A stretch of 7,820 nucleotides of DNA, taken from contig JAUQWL010000090.1 in assembly GCA_030835185.1 (NCBI GenBank), positions 1 to 7,820 on the forward strand. The letters are read 5' to 3'. This document shows, in pieces, positions 1-5,565 of this stretch (its first letter is position 1; each line of letters opens with the position of its first letter). A model generated the notes under the pieces. It made no database searches. It was given only the letters and a program-made list of their open reading frames with translations, and was not told the DNA's origin. Made by a program: the position numbers and the translations under genes. The stretch comes from Solirubrobacterales bacterium (GTDB lineage Bacteria; Actinomycetota; Thermoleophilia; Solirubrobacterales; 70-9).

Positions 1-1
1 C

Positions 2-430
2 GAGGATCAGTCGGGCGTGCTGCTGACCTCGATCGACTGCGACGAAAGCGACGCCGACGTCGGCTCGGAAATCAACTGCATCGCAATCAATCAGAACGAC
101 GTCGAACTCACGATCGAGGGCGAAGTCACCGAGTACAACTCGGATACCGACAAGATCAGGTTCGACTGGGAAGTCGTCTCGGCCGCGGCTCCCGGTGAGA
201 GTTTCGAGATCGCCGCGCGGCGCTCGCTCGCCCGGCAGTCGAACGTTCTGATCAACGACGTGACCTGCCCGGAGAGAATCGAACTGAAAATCGGCAACGA
301 GGTTGACTGCACCGCGGTTGACGTCCAGGGCAACGACCGGGATGTCGTCCTGACCCTGACCGACGAAGAGGGCGGCTTCGACGTCAACCTCAAGCCGCTC
401 GACGCGACGCCACAGGACTCGACCAGCTGA
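2..430 (+). CDS. Tandem DUF4333-domain protein, 5' end outside window
   Basis: The frame is already open at base 2, so the true start, and any signal peptide or lipobox, lies upstream; the GTG at 17 is probably an internal valine. About 142 residues are visible, ending in TGA. Two modules are seen, each with a cysteine pair: C13/C26 (C-x12-C) and C89/C103 (C-x13-C), counted from the window edge. Each pair is followed by a beta-rich stretch (VELTIEGEVTEY; DVVLTLTDEEGGFDV). This cysteine spacing and TCP...VDCTAVD pattern is what I associate with DUF4333, a small domain of unknown function in actinobacterial exported proteins and lipoproteins; the cysteines probably form a disulfide outside the membrane. 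The first module closely resembles the single module of the lipoprotein at 678-980, suggesting local duplication. No function is known. Family assignment is fairly confident; export is inferred. Confidence 0.75.
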   Translation, partial: EDQSGVLLTSIDCDESDADVGSEINCIAINQNDVELTIEGEVTEYNSDTDKIRFDWEVVSAAAPGESFEIAARRSLARQSNVLINDVTCPERIELKIGNEVDCTAVDVQGNDRDVVLTLTDEEGGFDVNLKPLDATPQDSTS

Positions 431-448
431 CCGGGCACAGAGGGGCCT

Positions 449-488
449 GCCTCGCGGGAACAGTGGGACCCGCCTCGCGGGTCGAGGC
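449..488 (+). terminator. Overlapping GC-rich hairpins downstream of the DUF4333 gene
   Basis: Starting 19 bases after the stop codon, GCCTCGCGGG occurs twice (449-458 and 472-481). Several stems compete: GCGGG 454-458 with CCCGC 469-473, GACCCG 467-472 with CGGGTC 478-483, and GCCTCG 472-477 with CGAGGC 483-488. Any of these could end or stabilise the upstream transcript. There is no T-run afterwards, so it is not a canonical intrinsic terminator; T-poor terminators are reported in actinobacteria. The terminator role is inference. Confidence 0.35.
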
Positions 489-622
489 ACGCGGGCGGGG
501 CGGGGCGGCGTCCGGGGGCCATGCGACATCCGGGAGCGGGACGGCGCGACGGACGCGACGCTTCGAGCGTGAAATTCCTGACGGCGCACGAAGATCGAGC
601 GCCACGACGGTTTCAGCGGGCT

Positions 623-628
623 TATACT
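623..628 (+). promoter_or_regulatory. Candidate -10 element (TATACT) for the DUF4333 lipoprotein gene
   Basis: TATACT matches the housekeeping -10 consensus at five of six positions and stands out in a very GC-rich gap. It lies 49 bases before the ATG at 678. No good -35 hexamer is seen 16-18 bases upstream, so the promoter is weak, activator-dependent or spurious. A small hairpin, CGGCA-TCA-TGCCG (636-648), follows in the predicted leader. The rest of 489-660 shows nothing I can name. Confidence 0.4.
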
Positions 629-677
629 CGCTGAACGGCATCATGCCGCCCTGAACTCGTCCCAAAGGAAGCCCTGA

Positions 678-980
678 ATGAACCCCAGTCGCCTCGCCTT
701 GATCGGCACCGCCCTGCTCGCCACCGTCGTTCTCGCCGCCTGCGGCGAAAGCACCGTCTCGTCCGACGAGCTCTCCACCCAAGTCAAGTCTTCGCTCGAA
801 CAGTCGGTGGGGGCACCCCTGGAATCGGTCGACTGCCCTGAAGTCAAGGCCGAGACGGGGGAGACGTTCTCCTGCGAAGCCACCGAACCGAATGGAAACA
901 CAGTCAACATCGAGGGTGAGATCACCGAGACCGACTCTGACTCCGGCAGCGTCAATTTCAACGTCCAGGTCGTGCCCTGA
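678..980 (+). CDS. DUF4333-domain lipoprotein
   Basis: This 100-residue protein has a classic lipoprotein signal: R5, a hydrophobic stretch at residues 6-19, then lipobox L-A-A-C with C22 as the predicted lipidated cysteine. The mature part begins GESTVSSDEL, a hydrophilic tether and short helix (about 30-45), followed by one DUF4333 module with cysteines C53 and C66 (C-x12-C) and a strand-rich end with IEGEITETDSDSG. It should be anchored on the outer face of the cytoplasmic membrane; its role is unknown. The start is well supported: AAAGGAAG at 664-671 lies seven bases before the ATG and the signal peptide begins there. The module is closest to the first module of the protein ending at 430. 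Its stop is 99 bases before metY, so co-transcription with the methionine operon is possible but unproven. Confidence 0.85.
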   Translation: MNPSRLALIGTALLATVVLAACGESTVSSDELSTQVKSSLEQSVGAPLESVDCPEVKAETGETFSCEATEPNGNTVNIEGEITETDSDSGSVNFNVQVVP

Positions 981-1035
981 ACAGACTCGGGCGAGACGTC
1001 GACGCGGGGCCGGTTTCCTGAGTATGGCGGTCGGA

Positions 1036-1041
1036 TATAGA
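1036..1041 (+). promoter_or_regulatory. Weak candidate -10 element upstream of metY
   Basis: TATAGA at 1036-1041 is the most A/T-rich hexamer in the 99-base gap before metY. A poor -35 candidate, TTTCCT (1014-1019), lies 16 bases upstream. If used, transcription would start near 1048, inside the hairpin at 1045-1072, leaving a very short leader. The match is weak, and metY could instead be read from the promoter of the lipoprotein gene. Confidence 0.2.
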
Positions 1042-1044
1042 GTG

Positions 1045-1072
1045 CTGGTCCACTTCCAGTTGAGACGACCAG
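1045..1072 (+). promoter_or_regulatory. Possible RBS-overlapping hairpin in the metY leader
   Basis: CTGGTC (1045-1050) is perfectly complementary to GACCAG (1067-1072), with a 16-base loop. The 3' arm covers the first two bases of the metY Shine-Dalgarno AGGAG (1071-1075), four bases before the ATG at 1080. A competing stem, CTGG 1045-1048 with CCAG 1056-1059, would free the binding site. The base pairing is seen directly; a regulatory role is inference, and a six-base stem can arise by chance. It does not resemble a SAM riboswitch class I know. Confidence 0.25.
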
Positions 1073-1079
1073 GAGAGAG

Positions 1080-2375
1080 ATGAGCGAAGCAGAGAAGAAC
1101 TTCAAGCCCGAGACGATCGCCCTGCATACCGGCCAGGAGCCCGACCCGACCACGAACTCCCGCGCGGTACCGATCTACCAGACGGTCTCGTACAACTTCA
1201 ACGACACACAGCATGCGCAGGATCTGTTCGCGCTGGCCGAGCCGGGGAACATCTACACCCGGATCATGAACCCGACCTGGAATGTGCTCGAAGAGCGCAT
1301 GACCGCACTCGAGGGCGGCGTTGCGGCGCTCGCCGTGGCCTCGGGACAGGCTGCGGTCACCTACTCGGTGATGAACATCTGCCGGACCGGCGACAACATC
1401 GTCGCACTGTCGACCCTGTACGGGGGCACCTACAACCTGTTCGCCCACACTCTGCCGCAGTACGGGATCGAGGTGCGCTTTGCAGACCCGGACAAACCGG
1501 GAGATCTGGCCGCCAAAGTCGACGGCAATACGAAGATGGTCTTCGCCGAGACGATCGGCAACCCGCGGCTGAACGTGGTCGATGTCGAGGCCTGGGCGAA
1601 CGCCGCCCACGCCGAGGGTCTGCCGCTCGTCGTCGACAACACCGTCGCGACCCCGGTCCTGGCCCGGATCTTCGAGCTCGGGGCAGACATCGCCGTCCAC
1701 TCGGCGACCAAGTTCATCGGCGGCCACGGCACTTCGCTCGGTGGCGTGATCGTCGACTCCGGCAATTTTGACTGGTCCGCCCACGCCGACCGCTACCCCG
1801 GCCTCACCAGACCCGACCCGTCTTACCACGGAGTCGTCTGGACCGATGCGATGGGCCCGGCCGCCTACGTCGGTCGTGCCCGGACCGTCTTGCTCAGGAA
1901 CACCGGTGCCGCGCTCTCGCCGTTCAACGCTTTCCTGCTGCTGCAGGGCATCGAGACGTTGCCGCTGCGCATGGAGCGGCACTGCGAAAACGCAATGGCC
2001 GTGGCCGGGCACCTGAAGGAACACGACGGAGTCGGTTGGGTCGCGTACCCGGGTCTGCCGGATTCCAGCTATGCAGAGATCGCCTCGCGCGTGCTGCCCG
2101 GTGGCGCCAGCGCACTGATCGCCTTCGGCATCGAGGGCGGCCGCGAGGCCGGACGCAAGTTCATCGACTCGCTCGAGCTGTTCAGCCACCTGGCCAACAT
2201 CGGCGACGCCAAGTCGCTGGCGATCCACCCGGCGACCACCACCCACTCGCAGCTCGACGAAGGCGAGCTCGCCGATGCCGGAGTGACCGATGACATGGTG
2301 CGCCTCTCGGTCGGCATCGAGAACATCGACGACATCCTGGCCGACATCGACCAGGCCCTGGCCAAGGCCAACTAG
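1080..2375 (+). CDS. metY: O-acetylhomoserine sulfhydrylase (O-acetylhomoserine aminocarboxypropyltransferase)
   Basis: This cytoplasmic PLP enzyme of the Cys/Met-metabolism (cystathionine gamma-synthase-like) family makes homocysteine from O-acylhomoserine and sulfide. The 431-residue length fits MetY rather than the shorter MetZ/MetB (about 380-400). Seen in order: an ALHTGQEPDP opening, YTR at 59-61 (phosphate contact from the neighbouring subunit in this fold), SGQAA at 88-92, Y114 in TLYGGTYNL (ring stacking), D186 in VVDN (pyridine nitrogen), the Schiff-base lysine K211 in HSATKFIGGHG, and R408 in RLSVGIEN (substrate carboxylate). All key residues are present. The start is supported by AGGAG at 1071-1075. 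The gene leads a cluster with metX 10 bases downstream, so substrate supply and use are co-transcribed. Whether the acyl group is acetyl or succinyl cannot be settled from sequence alone; the length and MetX pairing favour acetyl. Confidence 0.95.
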   Translation: MSEAEKNFKPETIALHTGQEPDPTTNSRAVPIYQTVSYNFNDTQHAQDLFALAEPGNIYTRIMNPTWNVLEERMTALEGGVAALAVASGQAAVTYSVMNICRTGDNIVALSTLYGGTYNLFAHTLPQYGIEVRFADPDKPGDLAAKVDGNTKMVFAETIGNPRLNVVDVEAWANAAHAEGLPLVVDNTVATPVLARIFELGADIAVHSATKFIGGHGTSLGGVIVDSGNFDWSAHADRYPGLTRPDPSYHGVVWTDAMGPAAYVGRARTVLLRNTGAALSPFNAFLLLQGIETLPLRMERHCENAMAVAGHLKEHDGVGWVAYPGLPDSSYAEIASRVLPGGASALIAFGIEGGREAGRKFIDSLELFSHLANIGDAKSLAIHPATTTHSQLDEGELADAGVTDDMVRLSVGIENIDDILADIDQALAKAN

Positions 2376-2385
2376 CGGAGGCAAC

Positions 2386-3540
2386 TTGCCTTCGGGCGTC
2401 GGCCTCGTTGAAACCCGGCGGACGGTCGTCTTCGACGGCGATCGTCCGCTGAGGCTCGCCTCCGGCGGGGAGGTCCCGAAGGTTGAAGTCGCCTACGAGA
2501 CCTACGGCGAACTGAACGCCGACCGTTCGAACGCGGTCTTCATCTGCCACGCACTGTCCGGGGACGCAAACGCAGCCGGTCACCACGAAGACGGGGATCC
2601 CGACCGGCCCGGCTGGTGGGACAACATCATCGGTCCGGGTCGCCCGTTCGACACCGACCACTTCTTTGTGATCTGCGCCAACGTGCTCGGCGGCTGCAAA
2701 GGCACGACCGGACCTTCCTCGATCGACCCGGCCACCGGCAAACCCTACGGATTGCGCTTCCCATTGATCCAGGTGCGCGACCTGGTCACCGTCCACCGGG
2801 CGCTGCTGGCCGAACTCGGGATCGAGCGGCTGCTCGCCGCGGTCGGCGGCTCGCTCGGTGGCATGCAGGCCATGCAGTGGGCGATCGACCACCCCGGCGA
2901 GCTCGACGGAGCGCTGGTGATCGCCGCCTCGGCCCGCCTCTCGGCGCAGAACATCGCGTTCTCGGCGGTCGCCCGTGAAGCGATCATGCGCGATCCCGAC
3001 TTCAACGGCGGCGACTACTACGAAACCGGCAAACGGCCCGATCGCGGACTCGGTCTCGCCCGGATGATCGGTCACATCACCTACCTTTCCGAGGAGTCGA
3101 TGCGGGAAAAGTTCGGACGCAGGATCCAGGACGCCGAGCTGCCGCGTTACGGCTTCGACGTCGACTTCCAGGTCGAGAGCTACCTCCACTACCAGGGACA
3201 GTCCTTCGTCGAACGCTTCGACGCCAACACCTACCTTTACCTCGGGCGGGTCATGGACTACTTCAACCCGTTTGAGGACCCGATCCACGTGCAGCACCAG
3301 ATCGAGGCCGGTGACACCTCGTTCCTCGTGCTCTCCTTCGACTCCGACTGGCGCTTTTCGACGTCGCACGCCCGTGAGATCGCAGCCGAACTACGGCTGG
3401 CCGGAGCGCCGGTCACGTTCCGTGAGATCGCTTCGCCGCACGGTCACGACTCCTTCCTTTTCCCGATCCCCGATTACCACGAAACGGTGACCGGGTTCAT
3501 GGGCCGCCTGGCCCGCCAGCGAGGGATCGCCGGAAGCTGA
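2386..3540 (+). CDS. metX: Homoserine O-acyltransferase, MetX type (probably acetyltransferase)
   Basis: This alpha/beta-hydrolase-fold enzyme transfers an acyl group from acyl-CoA to homoserine, the committed step of methionine synthesis. I chose the TTG at 2386: GGAGG (2377-2381) precedes it by four bases, it follows the metY stop by 10 bases, and no in-frame ATG or GTG fits as well. Earlier starts would run into metY. This gives 384 residues, normal for MetX. Visible landmarks are CHALSGDA (54-61), the NVLGGCKGTTGPSS motif (99-112), the nucleophile S156 in GGSLGGMQAMQW, the acid D321 in SDWRF, and H354 in GHDSFL, completing the triad. The stop TGA shares its last base with the metW ATG (TGATG), implying translational coupling. 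Some MetX enzymes, including metW-linked ones in proteobacteria, are reported to use succinyl-CoA, so the acetyl donor is likely but not proven. Confidence 0.94.
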   Translation: MPSGVGLVETRRTVVFDGDRPLRLASGGEVPKVEVAYETYGELNADRSNAVFICHALSGDANAAGHHEDGDPDRPGWWDNIIGPGRPFDTDHFFVICANVLGGCKGTTGPSSIDPATGKPYGLRFPLIQVRDLVTVHRALLAELGIERLLAAVGGSLGGMQAMQWAIDHPGELDGALVIAASARLSAQNIAFSAVAREAIMRDPDFNGGDYYETGKRPDRGLGLARMIGHITYLSEESMREKFGRRIQDAELPRYGFDVDFQVESYLHYQGQSFVERFDANTYLYLGRVMDYFNPFEDPIHVQHQIEAGDTSFLVLSFDSDWRFSTSHAREIAAELRLAGAPVTFREIASPHGHDSFLFPIPDYHETVTGFMGRLARQRGIAGS

Positions 3541-4133
3541 TGCGGCCGGACCTCGACATCGTCGCCGGGATGATCGATCCCGGCAGCCGGGTGCTCGACC
3601 TCGGCTGCGGTGACGGCGCGCTGCTCGAAACCCTCATGCACCGGAAGAGCTGTCAGGTCCTCGGCATCGAACGTGACCCTGACGGCTTCCACGCCTGCAT
3701 CGCCAGGGGCGTGCCGGTCACGCAGGGCGACCTCGAAGCCGAGTTGCGCGAGATCGACTCCGACGCCTTCGACGTCGCGATCCTCTCGCTGACCCTCCAG
3801 GCGGTGCGCCACCCTGACCGCGTGCTGGCCGAGATGAAACGGGTCGCACCCCGGCAGATCGTCTCGCTACCCAACTTCGGCCACTGGCGGTTGCGGGCCG
3901 GCCTGGCCTTACGTGGCCGCATGCCAGTCACTCCGATCCTGCCCTACCAGTGGTACGACACTCCCAACATCCGCCTCTGCACGCTGCGTGATTTCGAAAG
4001 CCTCGCCGCCGATACGCAGATGAATATCGAGCGGCGCGTGCTACTGAACGGCAACGGCGAGGCCGATCGCGGTCCGGCCCGGCTGGCCTCGAACCTGCTC
4101 GCCCAGGGTGCCGTCTACTCGCTCGCGGGCTAG
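3540..4133 (+). CDS. metW: Methionine biosynthesis protein MetW (class I methyltransferase fold)
   Basis: This 197-residue protein matches MetW in length and motifs. SAM-binding motif I is VLDLGCGDG at 18-26, an acidic residue E44 ends strand 2 (GIERD), and the MetW-specific LPNFGHWRLRAGL block and LPYQWYDTPNIRLCTLRDF block lie in the C-terminal half (roughly 116-160). The fold predicts SAM binding, but no methyl-accepting substrate is established for the family. It is known mainly as a partner gene of metX needed for, or modulating, homoserine acylation in some bacteria. The ATG overlaps the metX stop by one base, so the two proteins are probably made in linked amounts, consistent with a complex. 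It is the last gene of the operon. An 18-base tandem repeat starts three bases after the stop. MetW identity is confident; its biochemical role is not. Confidence 0.92.
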   Translation: MRPDLDIVAGMIDPGSRVLDLGCGDGALLETLMHRKSCQVLGIERDPDGFHACIARGVPVTQGDLEAELREIDSDAFDVAILSLTLQAVRHPDRVLAEMKRVAPRQIVSLPNFGHWRLRAGLALRGRMPVTPILPYQWYDTPNIRLCTLRDFESLAADTQMNIERRVLLNGNGEADRGPARLASNLLAQGAVYSLAG

Positions 4134-4135
4134 CT

Positions 4136-4189
4136 TTCGCCCTTCGCCGCAAGTTCGCCCTTCGCCGCAGGTTCGCCCTTTGCGGCAGG
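4136..4189 (+). repeat. Three tandem 18-base repeats just after metW
   Basis: Units are at 4136-4153, 4154-4171 and 4172-4189, with consensus TTCGCCCTTCGCCGCAGG. Units 1 and 2 differ at one base; unit 3 has TTTGCGGC in place of TTCGCCGC. The period is a multiple of three and stays in the metW frame, which remains open after the TAG and would encode repeated SPFAA(G/S). The minus strand encodes AAKGE(P/L/S). No gene is supported on either strand here, so this is called only as a repeat. Confidence 0.85.
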
Positions 4190-4276
4190 TGTCTGTGCAT
4201 TTCCGGTCTCTGGCCGGGCGCGCCCGTCGAAAGTGGCGCAGCAGAGTCTGGCCGCAGTTCCATGCCGCGGCCGTGA

Positions 4277-4311
4277 GAGCCGGCTCATGCGAGCCGGCTC
4301 ATGCGAGCCGG
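4277..4311. repeat. 14-base direct repeat forming two GC-rich hairpins between converging transcripts
   Basis: GAGCCGGCTCATGC occurs at 4277-4290 and 4291-4304, followed by a partial copy GAGCCGG (4305-4311). Each full unit contains the perfect palindrome GAGCCGGCTC. Across units, CCGGCTC-ATGC-GAGCCGG forms seven-base stems with four-base loops at 4280-4297 and 4294-4311 (mutually exclusive because they share an arm). The element sits between metW (plus) and tRNA-Ala (minus), so a bidirectional transcript-ending role is plausible, but no T-run follows on either strand. Confidence 0.6.
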
Positions 4312-4350
4312 ATCGGCAGCCACGGGATCTTCGGCTCGCCCTGGAGGGAG

Positions 4351-4423
4351 TGGAGCCAGCCGGGATCGAACCGGCGACCTCCTGCTTGCAAAGCAGGCGC
4401 TCTGCCAACTGAGCTATGGCCCC
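4351..4423 (-). tRNA. tRNA-Ala (anticodon UGC)
   Basis: Read on the minus strand, the 73 bases start GGGGCCATAGCTCAG and end GGCTGGCTCCA. The acceptor stem GGGGCCA/TGGCTCC closes fully with the G3:U70 wobble pair that identifies alanine tRNAs. The anticodon stem CCTGC/GCAGG holds the loop TTTGCAA with anticodon TGC (plus-strand bases 4388-4390). The T arm has the GTTCGA motif. The discriminator is A and the 3' CCA is not encoded. A possible -10, TACAAT (minus strand, 4448-4453), lies 24 bases upstream. It reads alanine codons GCA/GCG and wobble relatives. Confidence 0.97.
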
Positions 4424-4447
4424 GCGCAGCCTCACGGCCGTCCGGGG

Positions 4448-4453
4448 ATTGTA
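4448..4453 (-). promoter_or_regulatory. Candidate -10 (TACAAT) for tRNA-Ala(UGC)
   Basis: On the minus strand TACAAT matches TATAAT at five of six positions and is 24 bases ahead of the first tRNA base, giving a leader of about 17 bases to be trimmed by RNase P. No convincing -35 is seen at standard spacing. The acidic-protein gene ends 40 bases upstream, so read-through from it is also possible. Confidence 0.35.
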
Positions 4454-4492
4454 TGGGTTGAGCCGTAAACGAAGGGGCAGGCCGCGGCCCGG

Positions 4493-5458
4493 TCAATCGC
4501 CGAAGTCGAAGTCCTTCGGTTCTTTCTGTTCGAACCAGAGACGGTCGTGCTCGGGTGTTTCTTCGAGGAAGTCGGGAGTGCCTTCGAGCGGGTCGTCCTG
4601 GTCGAAGAATTCGGCATCGTCGAGATCGCGCTGTTCTTCCTCGACGACTTCGCCCGTGACGACATCCGGATCGCCGTCGCCTTCGTCGCCGGGTCCTTCG
4701 ACCTCAGGCGGCTCCCGCTGCGCCTCGGGCTCAGGAGCCGCCGCGGTCTCCGGCTCGAACTCGTGTCCCGGCTCGGTCGGCTCCACGCCGGCCTCGTCGT
4801 CCGGACCTTCGAGCGCACGGTCGAGCTCGTCGGCCAGACGGCTTTCGCTCAGCAGATCGTTCTGATTCTCCTCGGCGATCGCCGCATCGACGTCGTAGTG
4901 CTCGGTCGGCTGACCGGCCAGATGCCGGCGCTCGGCCTCGAGGGCGTCACCGGCGTCACCCGTGCCATCGTCTTCCCGTTCGGCCACTTCGGGGGAGATC
5001 CCCGGCGCCTCGACCACAGGGTCCTCCGGGGTCTCGGCCTGCACGGGTCCGGGATCGGGACTCTCGGAGCCGGCCCCGCCCGTCGCGTCCGGCGCCGGTG
5101 CCGCTTCGGTTCCGGTGTCGCCTTCCGGCGGCGGCTGCAACTCGGGCTCCTGGACGGCCGGCTCGGCCGGCTTCTCCTTCCCGGAGGCTTCCTGTTCGAT
5201 GCGTGAAGCTTCGAACACCTTGTCCAGCTGGTCGCCTTCGCCGGCCGGTGCGGTCACCGAAGAACCCGGGCTTATTACCCGGGTGAGCGCGTCCGGATCG
5301 GCTGGTTCGGTTCGTGCGGCATCGGGCGGCCCCGTAGCGTCAGGGCGGTCGGCGGGGCCGAAGGCTTCGGCCTCGAGGCCTTTGACTTCGGATTCCTCCG
5401 CCCCATGCTGGCGCTTCAGATCCAGATGTTCTCGGATTGCTTCGTCGAGGATTCCCAT
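4493..5458 (-). CDS. Highly acidic, probably disordered protein of unknown function
   Basis: I do not recognise a named family. The 321 residues include about 95 Asp/Glu and only about 21 Lys/Arg, no cysteine, and a single tryptophan (W308). A short amphipathic N-terminal helix is likely (MGILDEAIREHLDLKRQHG, 1-19). Residues 33-175 are rich in Pro, Glu, Gly and Ala with no hydrophobic core. A helix-prone island lies near 187-217 (HYDVDAAIAEEN, LADELDRALE). A second acidic linker leads to a tail with FLEETPEHDRLWFEQK (297-312) and a final DFDFGD. There is no signal peptide or membrane segment, so it is presumably cytoplasmic. My impression is that similar heads and tails occur in solirubrobacterial hypothetical proteins; that is memory, not a search. 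The start is supported by GAGG (5463-5466, minus strand) four bases before the ATG. It is flanked by two tRNA-Ala genes and looks monocistronic. Confidence 0.8.
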   Translation of the reverse strand: MGILDEAIREHLDLKRQHGAEESEVKGLEAEAFGPADRPDATGPPDAARTEPADPDALTRVISPGSSVTAPAGEGDQLDKVFEASRIEQEASGKEKPAEPAVQEPELQPPPEGDTGTEAAPAPDATGGAGSESPDPGPVQAETPEDPVVEAPGISPEVAEREDDGTGDAGDALEAERRHLAGQPTEHYDVDAAIAEENQNDLLSESRLADELDRALEGPDDEAGVEPTEPGHEFEPETAAAPEPEAQREPPEVEGPGDEGDGDPDVVTGEVVEEEQRDLDDAEFFDQDDPLEGTPDFLEETPEHDRLWFEQKEPKDFDFGD

Positions 5459-5549
5459 GTTGCCTCAGTAGCGAACGCTTGAGACAAAGACTATGCGGTT
5501 TTGGCGGACGCTTGGCATGACCTCTCTCCTTTTGCACACGAAGAGTCCG

Positions 5550-5555
5550 TATCCT
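5550..5555 (+). promoter_or_regulatory. Candidate -10 (TATCCT) for tRNA-Ala(CGC)
   Basis: TATCCT lies 10 bases before the first tRNA base, leaving a leader of only a few bases. No good -35 is seen 16-18 bases upstream; TTGCAC at 5532-5537 is too close. The 107-base divergent gap 5459-5565 must hold promoters for both this tRNA and the acidic-protein gene. For the latter, CATAGT on the minus strand (near 5490) is the best but weak candidate. Confidence 0.35.
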
Positions 5556-5565
5556 TTGCCCCCGC

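Noticed and set aside
463..654. 63-codon plus-strand frame in the 431-677 gap
   Set aside because: It has a Gly/Arg/Ala-rich composition typical of random GC-rich DNA, no ribosome binding site, and covers the hairpins and promoter candidate.
981..1079. SAM-type riboswitch upstream of metY
   Set aside because: I looked for the conserved cores of SAM-I, SAM-II and SAM-IV and see none; the gap is also short. Only the simple competing hairpins are reported.
390..2384. 664-codon open frame on the minus strand opposite metY
   Set aside because: It is antisense to a gene with all MetY catalytic motifs, and its translation is Arg/Gly/Val-rich with no recognisable domain. Long antisense frames are expected at this GC content.
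2290..2385. Longer metX starting at 2290 inside metY
   Set aside because: The added residues are an Arg/Ser/Thr-rich shadow of the metY C-terminus, and no ribosome binding site precedes it; TTG at 2386 has GGAGG at good spacing.
2182..3369. 395-codon minus-strand frame opposite metX
   Set aside because: It overlaps metX throughout, and metX shows a complete catalytic triad; the frame has no domain pattern.
4136..4311. CRISPR array
   Set aside because: Repeats are 18 and 14 bases, directly abutting, with no spacers and no cas genes.
4547..5206. 219-codon plus-strand frame opposite the acidic-protein gene
   Set aside because: Its hydrophobic-looking translation is the mirror of GAG/GAC/CCG codons on the other strand. 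The minus-strand gene has the better start context and coherent ends.
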